In this document: one piece after another, positions 22,266-33,135 of the stretch
Position numbering within the stretch: position 1 is the stretch's first letter
Layout of the letters: each line of letters starts with the position of its first letter
Origin: Carex sylvatica
Lineage: Eukaryota; Streptophyta; Magnoliopsida; Poales; Cyperaceae
Assembly (NCBI GenBank): GCA_964058845.1
Contig: CAXKVR010000231.1
Location: 62,001-126,000, forward strand
Length of the DNA stretch: 64,000 bases
Direction: 5' to 3'
Translations under genes and position numbers: made by a program
Notes under the pieces: generated by a model
Told to the model about the DNA's origin: nothing
Database searches by the model: none
Seen by the model: only the letters and a program-made list of their open reading frames with translations

Positions 22266-23598
22266 ACGGATTATTTTTTTTAATATCCAACATTAAATTA
22301 AAGATATTAAATATACCCAACTTGATTGGGTATTATTAAAAATGGTCATACCGGTCATTTTTGGGCTGGTTGGATTAAAAATTAGGACCGGCCATTTTTA
22401 ATCCAACCGGCCCAATAAATAGTCGGTCAAGTTATTTATTTTTTGAAATATTTGATATATTACCTCTTATGATGTATAATTAGCATTTGTATAATTAGCA
22501 TAATTATACTTAAATACGCTAAATTATGTTAAATTACACTAATTATACTAAAATACGCTAAATTATGCTAATTACGATAAATTTAGCATAATTATACTAA
22601 ATTTATCTTAAATGCTAAATTATGCTAGAATACACTAAATTATACTAATTTATACTCTTGTTCTCTTTTATAAAATACTGGCAATTTTCTTTTATTTTTA
22701 AGTCATTTTGTGTCATCTTTCATAAAATAGTAAAAAAAAATTACAAAAATAGTAAAAATTGGTATTTTACAAGTTCATTATATAACCAATTTACTGAACT
22801 ATTTAGATCGAAAATTAGAAATGAAAAACTTAATCGGAAACTTCAACTCAAGTTTTGAGGCCCTTCTCTTTGTTTTTTGTCAATTCTGAATTTTGAAAAA
22901 TAGCTAGAATGTCACCGACGCATGCATCTTTTTCGCATGCTTTTCGAAAAGTGATCATTTACTAAAATCAGACACTCAACTGCCGTTTTATGGTTGTTTG
23001 AAGTTTCATCGTCGTTTTTCGCCCTTTCAGTAAAGATATCATTTCTCTTGCCTTATCCCTTTTCTAACCTCGCCTGTTTACGAGAGATTTCTTAGCTAAA
23101 TATATGTACAACATCTATGTGTTTTACAATTGAGATAAATGACTGAAAAATTGATACATATGCATTATAATAGAATGACACAGATCAAAATTGTTAGAGC
23201 ATTCATAAACATCCGTTTGAAAGAAAAATATTTCTCATTTATCTTTGAAATAACTCAAATAATATTTATTTATTTACTTATTCTTAATTTATTTTGGATT
23301 CGGATTATATCAAATTTACTGTAAGGCCAATATAGACTAAAATAAAATAATAAAAGTATTTAGAAGAGTAGCGTAATTTATTATACATATGCTAATTACA
23401 TAACAAAAGAAAAGAAGTAATCTAACAAATATTTAAGAAAAAAAAATTACCGATTATTATTTGATTGGTTCAAATTTTTAATCGAACCGGCTAAAAAATT
23501 AACCGATTTAAATATTTTTAAAAATACTCGGCTGATGTGGCACGTGGGTATATTTCATATTTTCTATTTAATGTTGGATATTAATAAAAAAAAATCGG
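22266..23598. mobile_element. 1.3-kb terminal-inverted-repeat element upstream of OEP24-2
   Basis: The left end CGGATTATTTTTTTTAATAT followed by CCAACATTAAAT is the inverse of the right end ATTTAATGTTGGATATTAATAAAAAAAAATCGG, with further inverted matches (ATATACCCA, GGTTCGATT/GATTGG, AACCGGC) extending the arms to about 150 bp. The middle holds many short TAAATTATGCTAA-type repeats (22,480-22,660). No transposase was seen. The right end lies about 115 bp before the OEP24 copy 2 start codon, so it abuts the leader. No target duplication was resolved. Confidence 0.55.
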
Positions 23599-23714
23599 TT
23601 TAAACAACGAGGGGCCGACTTGTATCCTCCCTTCTCTGAAATCTCTCCTTTATAAACGAGGCCGGGAGAGGAGAGAGAGAGAGACTGCCAAGACATTTCG
23701 AAAAACAAGAGAGA

Positions 23715-25228
23715 ATGAAGGCGACTTCCACGAGAAACTATGTGTTGGAGGCCTCTTCCTGGTCTTCCATCGCCGCCTTAGTCACTCTCTCAACCAACGC
23801 CGGGGACCTGAGATTCGAGGCCTCCGCCATTGAAGCCACCGGACCTTCGGTCGAAGCCATCTCTCTCTCTGTTGAGAAGCCCGGCGCCTTCATCGTCGAC
23901 GTCAATGTCCCCAAGAAAGTAAGTATCATAAGGGTTAATTTCCTTTTTTTTGGTTTTGTATTTTGGGTTATTTGTGTTTTGTATTTTTGGGTTACTTTAA
24001 TGCTTGCTTTTTTTGGAAATGATACAGAGGAACCAAAAAAAATTGTCTCAAAATGTGCATTTAAAAGTCTTTAAAGTAATCTGACCTCTAGTGCAGAATA
24101 ATCAATTTGATGTTCTTATTTTCTTGAACTTTTTAGGATGCGAAATTTCAATTTATGAAATCGGGGTTGGTGATGAACAAGCCGGTGAACATTATGTGCA
24201 TGCACTCATGGCGGGATAACCACACCTCAGTGGATGGCACCGTGGTGTTTGATCCTGCTCATAAGGTATCAGTGAGCCATGTGGTTGCCTCGCGTGATTG
24301 TCGTGTCAAATACACATATGCGCATGGTGAGTCACAGAACAACACGCTTGAGTCTTGCTATGATACTGGCAAGAACACCTGGGACTTTGCTCTTGCAAGA
24401 AAATTTGAGTGCAGCGATGTGCTCAAGGGAACTTACAACTCCTCCAGCAAGTTATTGGGACTCGAATGGACTCATGATTCCAATAACCCCGACACTAAGT
24501 TTTTGGAGAGATTTGCTAATACATTCAAGGTGATCTTTTTGTTGCTTTGTATTTTTACTCTTTGATCTCCTTATATATACCCAATTTTTAGAATGCATTT
24601 GTTTGTTACATCTAATATTTCTTGTACTGGGAGCTGGCATGGAATTATTTAGGGTTGTATTTGCAAATGACACCCGGGCATTCTATTAAGTGTACCCCAT
24701 TATCTTCATGGCTAGTTCCTATAATTGGAGCCGAACTTGTTATTGGTGCGTGTTGAGCAACATTCAATTTGAGCTTTACACTAGAGATAAATCGTGAATG
24801 TTTGATAGACAAAGTTGTCAGTATTCAACATTTTTTTTCCATCATTCTGACCTAATATATTTTTTGTTGCAACATTTATATAATGGAAAAGCACATAATG
24901 TTGAATACTGACAATATTTTGTTTGTTAGGCATTTGTTTCCCCCTGTAAAGCTCAATTGTATATTGCTCAAGACACTTGGATCATGTATTGTGATCCAAA
25001 TTTATACATTGAACTGATGCTTTTTTCCCTGCAGCTTGTGATGCTCGGATCATGAGACTCGTTACTGCTTGAGTTGTACGTATATTGAACTGATGTTTTG
25101 GTAAAAAAGGCTTTCTTTAGTTTATATTGTGTTTCCTCTTGCAGGTGTCAGCTTGTATTGATATGGCAAAACTTAACCAAAGACCAAAACTAATGATCGA
25201 GCATTCGTGGATTTTTGACTTATTCTGA
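23715..25228 (+). CDS. OEP24: Outer envelope pore protein 24 (OEP24), copy 2
   Basis: Three exons join in phase: 23715-23918, 24137-24529 and 25145-25228 (stop TGA), giving 226 aa. Exon order, intron phases and the last exon (ending HSWIFDLF) match copy 1, so this is a tandem paralogue of the same plastid outer-envelope channel. Family marks include AGDLRFEASAIEATGPSVEA, VEKPGAFIVDVNVPKK, SWRDNHTSVDGTVVFDPA, CRVKYTYAHGESQ, KNTWDFALARKFE and SSKLLGLEWTHDS. Two things are odd. The first 20 residues have lost the family KGKYEVDK-like start (here RNYVLEASSWSS). Near the end of exon 2 there are nine extra residues (around NPDTKFLERFA) not present in copy 1. The reading frame is nevertheless intact, so it may be functional. 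Introns are shorter than in copy 1. Its upstream region appears disrupted by transposons. Confidence 0.85.
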
Positions 25229-25433
25229 TCCTGTAGCTGGTAATGTCAGTAGTGGATTTAGCTTTGACAATGAATTATTATTTTCTTCTATTATTGTTAT
25301 ATGGTAAATATGAGGAGTTAGAGAATTTTTGTTTGATGTTAGCTTTTGTTCCTGACAAGTTAATTAATAGGCAAGAGATGGTGAATGTGAGTTTTTCTTA
25401 GTTTTGTTTGGAGATGTTATTAGTTCAGGTGTA

Positions 25434-25975
25434 TGCATCATGTAAAAGAGCTAAAATTGTTATCAGTTTCGCTCCTTAATTGGCCGATCAAGGCTCAGTT
25501 TGGTTTTACATTTTCTTATTTTTTTCTCTCTAACTGGTATTGAATTAAATTGCATTACATTTCAGTAGAGAAGGAATTACGGTAGTAACAATTAGTTATC
25601 CTTCCTTTAATTATAAATTGTGAGAAATTCAATTAATTAAGCAGTGATCAGAATAGTTTTAAATTCTTTAATTATGTGCTATGGAAATAAAAAAAGGTTA
25701 AAAATTAAGCGGATAGGAAAGAACGATAGGTTAAGAATGAAATTGTGTGAGGGAACTGACCAAAATTTGAAATTTATATTCAAAATTTCCGGATTGGCTT
25801 CCACCTTTTTAGTTTTTTTTTTTTTAAACTTTGACGGTGGCTGTCAAGTATAATTTTTATTAATTAAAACATAACATACATCAATTGAGAAATTGATTCG
25901 GGATGAGATTGTGGTTTTGAACCCAAATCGACCTTTCCAGTTTTAATCAAGCTAGCTGGAGCAATTTCCACATAA
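25434..25975 (+). repeat. Segmental duplication, copy 1 (partner 39,962-40,375)
   Basis: Shared blocks with 39,962-40,375 include GGTGTATGCATCAT, TTGTTATCAGTTTCGCTCCT, TTAATTGGCCGATCAAGG, GCTCAGTTTGGTTT, ACAAATTGTGAGAAATT, ATGCTATGGAAATAAAAAAA, GGATAGGAAA.AACGATAGGT, TGGCTTCCACCTTT and AAGCTAGCTGGAGCAATTTC. It begins at the 3' edge of the OEP24 duplication and runs into the claspin exon relic. Confidence 0.8.
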
Positions 25976-25993
25976 GTAAAGAAGGGCATGTTT

Positions 25994-26072
25994 CTTCATT
26001 TCAAACTTATGAGATTGATTCTTCAGTTGGTGTTGAGTCTTGGTCTGTTGATGCATCAGATACTCGAAATAT
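25994..26072 (+). pseudogene. Relic of exon 4 of the claspin-like gene
   Basis: The 79-bp segment is nearly identical to 43,050-43,129, part of exon 4 of the claspin-like gene, from TTCATTTCAAACTT through GAGATTGATTCTTCAGTTGG and GATGCATCAGATACTCGAAA. It lies directly after a block duplicated from upstream of that gene. This exon piece therefore probably arrived with the same event, with 40.4-43.0 kb deleted. It has no other exon and no function is expected. Confidence 0.8.
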
Positions 26073-26849
26073 GAAAGTTGTAGATCTTGGTTTCTTGAAT
26101 TTTTCAAGTTTGATTCACTCAAATCGTAGCTCGTATGACTAAACAGCTACCAAAATACGAACGGTGTGTAAGTTACTCGATATAAAGTGTTGCAATGTTT
26201 GATCAACCATTGCAACGGAATAATTTATTTTCGAGATCCAATTTTCTGCAAAAGCTTTTAGAACCAATCGTTGTGACAACTATGACAACGCCTATTACCC
26301 ATTATAATGCTTATCAAGCATTGTGGAATTTCAACAATCTTCAAACTGGCATATTTTAGCACTCAAGTGTCTGATTTCAGTATATGACCACTTCTCAGAA
26401 AGCTTGTGAGGTGTAGATATTGATTTTGAACCTTCATCGGAACAATGGTGCAATTAATTATCTCAAAGATAAATGAAGAGCCTTAACAGTCATGTTGCAA
26501 TTCTAAATCTTATAAATCTGCAAATATCTCAACTCAAGGAAATTGTTAAATTTAATAAATATATATTTTGCAAAACTAATCAAATAGATAAAGTGAATTA
26601 TTGCATAGTCCAACACCAGCCTCTAGAATGGAGTGCTTCGCGTTCGAGTACCACAAAAAGTCGCTGACTCGGTCAGTGCGACTCTGGATATCTAGAACAT
26701 ATGTCATCGCCCTGTCGACGTATTGGGACATCTCGTACGGAGTGGGTATATGGTCATGTTGCGTACCTCTACTAGATGATGGTACATTTCTACTGGAAGA
26801 TGATATATCTCTACTAGTTGTCATGCTATATTTAATAATTTTTTGCTAT
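26073..26849. other. Intergenic DNA, no gene seen
   Basis: Contains motifs such as GTGTTGCAATG...CATTGCAACGG and CGTTGTGACAAC...ACAACGCC near 26,190-26,300. They resemble the palindrome pairs in the LTR relics of this window, so it may be a decayed LTR fragment. No coding exon recognised. Confidence 0.35.
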
Positions 26850-26858
26850 TAATATTGG

Positions 26859-27255
26859 GAGTAAGGCTAGGGTGCTATGGGTTGCATAGAGGACTACGGT
26901 GCTAGAACTCAATATTCGAGTTTTTAAAATCATAACGGTCGATCCGAACAATTCATCTTGTTCTCCATATTAATATGTATTTGGAGACCAAATTTTACAT
27001 TTTTTGGAAATTTCTTACTATTTTTTTAGATAGTTAGAAAATCAAATATCTGAATGGTGCAGAATTTTTTAAATCAAGTGATTTTTTATCTATCTAAAAA
27101 AATAGTAAAAAATTTCCAAAAAATATAAAATTTGATCTCCAGACACATATTAATATGGAGAACAAGATGAACGGTTCGGATCGACCGTTAGAATTTTAAA
27201 AAGTCGAATATTGAGCCGTAGCTTTCTATGCAACCATAGCACCCTAGCCTTACTC
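26859..27255. mobile_element. Foldback Mutator-like MITE B
   Basis: A 397-bp inverted repeat starts GAGTAAGGCTAGGGTGCTAT and ends with the inverse (CACCCTAGCCTTACTC). It is flanked by a perfect 9-bp duplication TAATATTGG (26,850-26,858 and 27,256-27,264). The inner arm block GACCAAATTTTACATTTTTT and the AACGGTTCGGATCGACCGTT block are shared with the other family members. No coding capacity. Confidence 0.92.
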
Positions 27256-27264
27256 TAATATTGG

Positions 27265-28523
27265 CACTAATTTTGGTCAAATATGATAAAAATTCTAGTT
27301 AAATATGGTCATTTTGGTACGTTAAGTGTAATTTGAAATTAGTACTAATCTGGTCGTCCTTTGTACTAATATAATCTAATTTTGATACTGATACGGCCTA
27401 AGTCTATGCGAGATGGTAGTGCCGTAGTGTGAGGTCGAGTTGGGGGTGTGTCTGTATGGTTCGTCCCATCTCGAAGAAACGGTCCGAGATGCTAAGATGG
27501 AAATCAAAAACGGGTGGTAGTTGTGAGATACTTGGACTCTAACCTTTATAGTATCTCGCTTAGAAAAAAAAAGACCAGCCCCCACTCATTGAAATTGTTC
27601 ACCTTAAATAGTATTTTCTCGTTCTGACATTCCGTGTTGTCAGAATTGTCAAAGGGGTTCGTATAGAAGCGATCACGCTTCTGCGAAGAGTAATGATGCT
27701 CGCATATTTGGGATGCAGAGTCTGCATATAGCGCAGTGACATCTGCATAGAAAACGATGATTAAATCGCATCCGCTTTGTATAGGTGCCGGTGGAGGTGA
27801 CCATAAGCGGATTCTGGATCGGACTTTTATGGGACGAGGCTTGGCGAGGCCGTTTTAGCGATGTACCGGCCATCCAGGGCTCAGGGTCTCGGGCCATGGT
27901 ATCGCGTTCCTGGGCCGGGCCTTATAATTTGGTCCCCTTTGTTCTTTCACCTTGGCCTTTTGTTCATTCTTGGATTGATCTTGTCAAGATGGTTCTAACC
28001 CAAGTTATTCTTTTGGTCCAAGACTTATTTCATAAGAGCCTTTGGCACATGACTCTATCAGATACTAATTAAATTTTGATATTATTCTAAGTGACAAAAT
28101 TTGGCACTGAACAATTTAATTTTGACACTAAACAATTTAATTATGGTCGTAAATATTTTGGTATTGGTATAATTTAAGTTTGATGCTTAAACAATTAATT
28201 TTGAACATATTCTAGTTAAATTTTAGTATTCTGATTAATTTTTGGTTCTAAATTCTAAACTGTAAAATTTAATATTTAATCATAAATTCTAAATCCTAAA
28301 CCTAAACTTAAACCTAATTACTACCCTAAATTAAAAATTGAAACAAGAAAAGAAGAAGAAAACTTACCTTAGCTCAAAGGGATCGAAAGGATGCTTCAAT
28401 GGAGAATGAAGTGAGCTCCAATGGCCCCTATATATAGCACAGGGGGGCACTATGGCATTTGGCAGCCCTTAGACTAGGGCCGCAGCGGCATTGGGCGGCC
28501 TCTAGTCTTTGGGGCCACCAAAA
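27265..28523. other. Intergenic DNA with a GC-richer unclassified block
   Basis: The block at about 27,390-27,960 has higher GC content and sharper composition than its flanks, and could be part of a decayed retrotransposon, but I see no protein signature in any frame. From 28,040 on the sequence is AT-rich with no exon. Confidence 0.4.
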
Positions 28524-29815
28524 TGTTGGTTGTAGCAATAATCTTTTTCGTCTATTTAACTAATTTGCAAAAACATACAATTATTGAATTTTACGATTTT
28601 TTCTAGTTTTGAAAGATATGTAGGTTCAAGTCAAATAAAATTGCAATATGAAATACTTGGATTGAAGAAATCATGAAGACACTTATCAAGAATATAAATT
28701 GTAAAATCTTAGACTTGGTAAAGTGTATTTAAGTTTGTTTAAACAGGGGACAAACGTTGGTAACGTTTGTAAAATGTTGTAACATTTTCAGCCTGTCAGA
28801 AACGCTGAAGGAATAGCTTGATCAAACTCAGAAACAACCTAAAACGTTGCAACGGTTTCACCAAACGTTGTAACGATTTATCATTGTCAGAACAGCTGTA
28901 ATATAACTGCGCAAATCAATATGAAACGTTACAACGTTTTACAAACCGTTGTAACGTTTTAGAGAAGTTCAGAATTGCTCAATCCAGCTGACTACATTCT
29001 CCCTTAAACGTTGCAACGTTTTTGTTAAAACGTTATAACGTTTCAAGAATGTCAGAACTTTAAGCACAGCTGTATCAGAATTCAAAATAAAACGTTGTAA
29101 CGTTTTTATAAACGTTGTAACGATTTAATTAATTCTGAGCTTTGAAAATTCATGTTTTTGATCAAGTTTGAGTCAGTGCAAAACGTTACATAACGTTATA
29201 CAAGCGTTGGTAACGATTGGGACGATCTCACAGAAAAAGAAAAACTAAATTTAAAATCGAGCTAAAACGTTGGTAACGTTTTAACTCAATTTGCTCATTC
29301 TGGAGCTGTTTCTATAAATAGGGCTTTGGGCTTTCTTCCCAAAGGAACCTAGCCGCCTCTTTAACTGCAAAACCCTATTTCCTGTGAGCTAGAGTTTCTC
29401 CATTGTTGTAGGAGCTTAAAACTTCAATATCCCTCAAACAAACTCAAATCCACTTCACTAATCTTGAGTTATATTAGATTAGAGTGAGCTTTTGAGTATT
29501 TCTCTTGGAGATTTTTACTTTGAGACTTCGTTCTCACCTTCCCGAGTTGTTCGAGTGACTTCCCTTGGTTGTAAGGGCTCGCCGGCACTCATCTCTTGTT
29601 GCCCGTGTGACTTCCCTTGGTTGTAAGGGCTCGCCGGTTCACAAATTGTAAACCTTTCGTATTGGGTAAATAGAAAGGCGCACCTAGAAGAGGTTGCGAC
29701 GCCCCGGAGACGTAGGCCTTTGTTTTGCTGAACTCCGTTATCACCCCGAGTGTCAATTTCTCTAAACTCATCTATTTACTTTCAATTGTATTAATTTTCA
29801 GTTTTAGGAGTGCCT
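28524..29815. mobile_element. LTR relic related to the solo LTR at 845-1957
   Basis: It begins TGTTGG like the solo LTR. Its 3' half follows the same order of blocks: TCTATAAATAG..., CTTCCCTTGGTTGTAAGGGC (twice here), ATTGGGTAAATAGAAAGGCG, CCCCGGAGACGTAGGC, GAACTCCGTTA, TCTAAACTCATCTATTTACTT, ending near TTTTAGG. The expected ...CCAACA terminus is missing, so the 3' edge is truncated or rearranged. The 5' half (28,750-29,280) holds seven pairs of AACGTTGTAACGTTT-type palindromes. No internal retrotransposon genes flank it. Confidence 0.75.
28745..29285. repeat. Array of AACGTTGTAACG-type palindromic pairs
   Basis: About twelve copies of an imperfectly self-complementary motif (AAACGTTGTAACGTTT and variants such as AAACGTTGCAACGTTT and AAACGTTGGTAACGTTT) occur mostly in pairs 15-30 bp apart. 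Pairs are separated by unrelated 40-60-bp spacers. It lies in the upstream part of the LTR relic. Confidence 0.85.
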
Positions 29816-30769
29816 AAACCAACCTCCAAGTTACAACACAAACACCTGAGTGGTCCCATTATTTGTCGAACTTTCTCAAAAAAATTTAAGCTATAATAAA
29901 ATTTCGGTTTAAAGTTTAGAGAAATTTTCTTCATCAAAAAAAAAATTTTAGAAAATTTTAGATATATGCCAATCATAACTTCTTAAATTAGATATATTCT
30001 CATCAAAACTTCAAAATTAATTATTTTCCCATCTAAATTGAACTATATTATAAATATATCCATTTCTCAATTAAATCAATACAAAATACCGATTAATAGT
30101 ATTAAAAAGAACAAAATGACAGTTATATCTTTACTTAAATATGTGTTACAATAATAAGGTTTAGACATACTTTGACTAAGGTATGATATGAATTCCCCAT
30201 AAGTCTAAATGCCTACAATGGATATTTAGGAGCTTGCCAGACGAAAATTATCAACTCGGTTTTGGTAAATTCTCGTATTTCCTCTAATCTGACATCAGAA
30301 AGGCAAAACCTCATCCTTTTTTTTGGCTCATATGCGACAATAAAATGGCTCATATGCGACAATAAAAGGAGGCAAGGTGCAATCGACTTTGCTTGTTAAG
30401 CACAATGTACCTGTTCTATATATTTTGTTAACCTAACTAGAATCACAGTTGGCCCAGTGTACATACCTGTTAAAAATAGCTCTTTTAAATTGAATATTAA
30501 TGTCGCATTGGTTGATTCAGAAACAACACTCTTGTACCTACTAAACATTCTGTTAATATTTTGAATGGATTATAGCATTTTGGACAAAGTACGACCTCCG
30601 GTGAAATTTACCCAAACTTTAAACTATAAGAGAGAGAAATGGAAAATTTTACAAAAGTGTCCTTTTTCAAAATATAGAACAAAATACCCTCCTTTCAAAA
30701 TTCTTAAAAAAAATATCCTTGTTGATCCCACTTGTTCCTTCTCTTTTCCTCCCTCTTCCTTCTCCCTAT
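29816..30769. other. Intergenic DNA, no gene seen
   Basis: AT-rich. A 22-bp direct repeat (TGGCTCATATGCGACAATAAAA-like) occurs twice at about 30,323-30,366. No coding exon recognised. Confidence 0.5.
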
Positions 30770-31757
30770 TTACTCTCATTTATTCTTTGCTTATGCAAAA
30801 TATACAATTGTGATTTTATTTAAGTTTTGAATATTTTTTATTTATGTGTATAAATGATTTAGACATGATATTAACTTATTTTATAAAAAAAAAAATTATC
30901 TAACATATAAATGTTTTTAACGTATGCATTTTATCTAATTTGTTTGGTATAAAATTTCATATTTTTAGTTTTCACAACTATGTGAATTTTATCACATCAC
31001 ATGCTAAGAAAATTTAGTGAGATACTTATGCTTCAATAAAAATATACTAATTATGTATATGATATAATCTTAAGAAATTAAGAAATAAATAACCAATGTA
31101 AAAAATATCGAGTTTGAATACTAAACAATGAGTGGTGTAGATGGTTTGGGATATATTTTTTACACCTTCGAAGTGCATATCTGGTCCGATTAATTACCAG
31201 ATTCAACAAATTTTAGTTTTTAATTTTTCACCATAATATATTTACTAGCGAGTTGTATTACTTGCATTGTAACTTATTCAAAGCTGCTGGAATTATTTCT
31301 TGCATTGATTATTTATATTCTTAATTTCTTAAGTTTATGTCATATACATAATTAGTATATTTTTAGAGAAACATAAGTATCTCACCAAATTATTCTTAAC
31401 ATGTGATTGATAAAATTCTTATAATTGTGATAACCAGGAATATGATATTTTATACCGAATAAACTAGATAAAATGTTGTGTGTTAAAATATTTATATGTT
31501 AGATTTTATAAAATAACTTAATACCATGTCTTATAATTACTTTTAAAAAGACCTAGATATATATTCTTCAAATCCAAAAAAAAATATTCTACATATACAC
31601 TAATAAAAAATTTAATTTTAACAAATAAAATTTCACATTTAATTTTTTTATTCTAAATCATTTATACACATAAAAAGTAAAGGTTATTCAAAACTTAAAT
31701 AAAATTACAATTATATATTTTACATAAGCAAAGAATAAATGAGAGTAAATAAGCATA
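30770..31757. repeat. 1-kb foldback (long inverted repeat)
   Basis: The left arm (about 30,770-31,110) and right arm (about 31,295-31,757) are inverted copies. Outer landmarks are TACTCTCATTTATTCTTTGC at the left and GCAAAGAATAAATGAGAGTA at the right. Inner landmarks are TTAGTGAGATACTTATG and CATAAGTATCTCACCAA. The right arm is longer by an internal insertion, and the spacer is about 190 bp. No coding capacity. The outer right edge abuts the OEP24-like relic. No target duplication was resolved, so this may be a foldback transposon or an inverted duplication. Confidence 0.7.
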
Positions 31758-31767
31758 AGATTTTATT

Positions 31768-32283
31768 ACCAAGATCTATGTGCCACTGCACTCCAATTAA
31801 ACCAGTTGAAAGACTGTATTTGGTCTTGAGTGTGTGGCCTTCCCATAGCTTTGCAAGAAGCAACTAAACTGGTGTTGTCAAGGGAGATGCTGTGTAGTCT
31901 CTCACCGCACATGTACGAATACTTCACACGCTTCTCGTGCGAACCCAATACACGACGTATGGACATCTTGTGGTACGGATCAAGCACTCCACTGTGCTCC
32001 GATTTGCTACGAAGCAGTGCATGAACTTCAGCTGCCCAATGGAATCTTTCTTGATCTTAGCCTTGAAGCTTTCAAAGAAGTAGCATTTTAGTTTGTTTCC
32101 TTCAACCTAATAAATTCAGTTTATATTAGAAAAATATATACTGTGATTGTACTTACAATCATACTTGCTTCGAGGCTGAATGCATCTGCTTTCTCTAGAC
32201 CCACAGAAAAGTCGTCAAATCTTGGACCCATCAAAGTGAAAGGAATCCGTATCTCTCCGGTATTGCAGAGGGTGACTCTTACT
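31768..32283 (-). pseudogene. OEP24-like gene relic
   Basis: On the minus strand an exon-like stretch (about 32,161-32,283) reads VTLCNTGEIRIPF...GPRFDDFSVGLEKADAFSLE and ends at a GTAAGT donor. After a short intron and an AG at about 32,110, a second exon reads KDSIGQLKFMHCFVANRSTVE. A one-base frame change then leads to VLDPYHKMSIRRVLGSHEK and RVKYSYMCGERL. This parallels the OEP24 pattern (GPS..., VEKPGAF; NRT-x-DG; FDPANKVS; RVKYAYAHGE) through the middle of the protein. The first 30 residues and the C-terminal third are absent, and one frameshift breaks exon 2. It is more diverged than the two intact copies, so it is either an older duplicate or from another subfamily. Confidence 0.6.
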
Positions 32284-32643
32284 TTACAGTTTCAGATTTA
32301 ATTTCAACCGATTTGGTATTTAGGCTGTAATAGGGGCAGTATTTTGGGCTTTGAGATTCGTGCCAAGTTAAAAAAAATGGTTCATATCTAGTAATTGTAA
32401 AAGATTCCCTTATCAGGTATTGGAGAGGATGTGAATTCAAGTGAAAGTACGATTCAGTGCGCTTGCCTTCATTTTCAGATTGGTGTTGTTTGGGCCATAC
32501 CCTTAGTAATCCAAAAATGTAAAGTCAGAAAGTCAAAACCTAAATGATTTAGGTCTGATTTGTATAATAGACAAACACTAAAAGTTAAAAAAAAAAAAAA
32601 AAAAAAAAATTTATGATGAAGAGCAAAGATGGGAGAATATATA
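32284..32643. other. Intergenic DNA with a MITE fragment
   Basis: At about 32,330-32,440 a segment (GGGCTTTGAGATTCGTGCCA, GTAATTGTAAAAGATTCCCT) matches part of 61,490-61,670. It belongs to the same family as the hairpin element at 34,513-34,927. A poly-A tract of about 23 bases lies at 32,587-32,609. No coding exon recognised. Confidence 0.5.
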
Positions 32644-33015
32644 TGAGTAAAACTAGGTGTTCTGAGCTTTGTTTGATGAGTTTAATTTTAAAATATATTA
32701 TATTAATTTTAAATAATAAATCTAAGTTGTTAAAATTCATCTATTTTACAAGTAATTTAAAATTTTCAAATTATTTTAGTATAAAGTTAAGCAGTCAAAA
32801 TTAAAAAGTTTATAAATTAGTTTTAATGCATTTATTTTTTTTAACACTTTTTGATCACTTGACTTTATACAAAATCAAGTCGAAATTATAAAAAATTTAC
32901 ATGTAAATTCATTACTCGTGAAGTAATCAGTTTTCAACAGTTTGAATTTATTGTTTAAAATTAATCTAATAAATTTTGAAGTTAAGATGAGCTTAAGAAC
33001 ACCCTAGTTCTACTC
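32644..33015. mobile_element. Foldback Mutator-like MITE F
   Basis: The 372-bp element starts TGAGTAAAACTAGGTGTTCT and ends GAACACCCTAGTTCTACTC, near-inverse ends. A perfect 9-bp duplication GAATATATA flanks it (32,635-32,643 and 33,016-33,024). Its interior, TTTTAAAATATATTATATTA and similar, resembles 46,664-46,853. It carries no coding capacity. Confidence 0.85.
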
Positions 33016-33135
33016 GAATATATACTGCATAATCTGACATAAAACAAAACGCAACAGTTCAATTACATGAGCGGTGAACAAAATTAAATTATATTAAATT
33101 ATATGAGAGGAGTGAGAACTTACTAGGCAGGCGTC

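Noticed and set aside
28745..29285. Regularly spaced palindromic repeats resembling a CRISPR array
   Set aside because: Units are short and degenerate, spacers are irregular, and the array sits inside a plant LTR; the window is eukaryotic.
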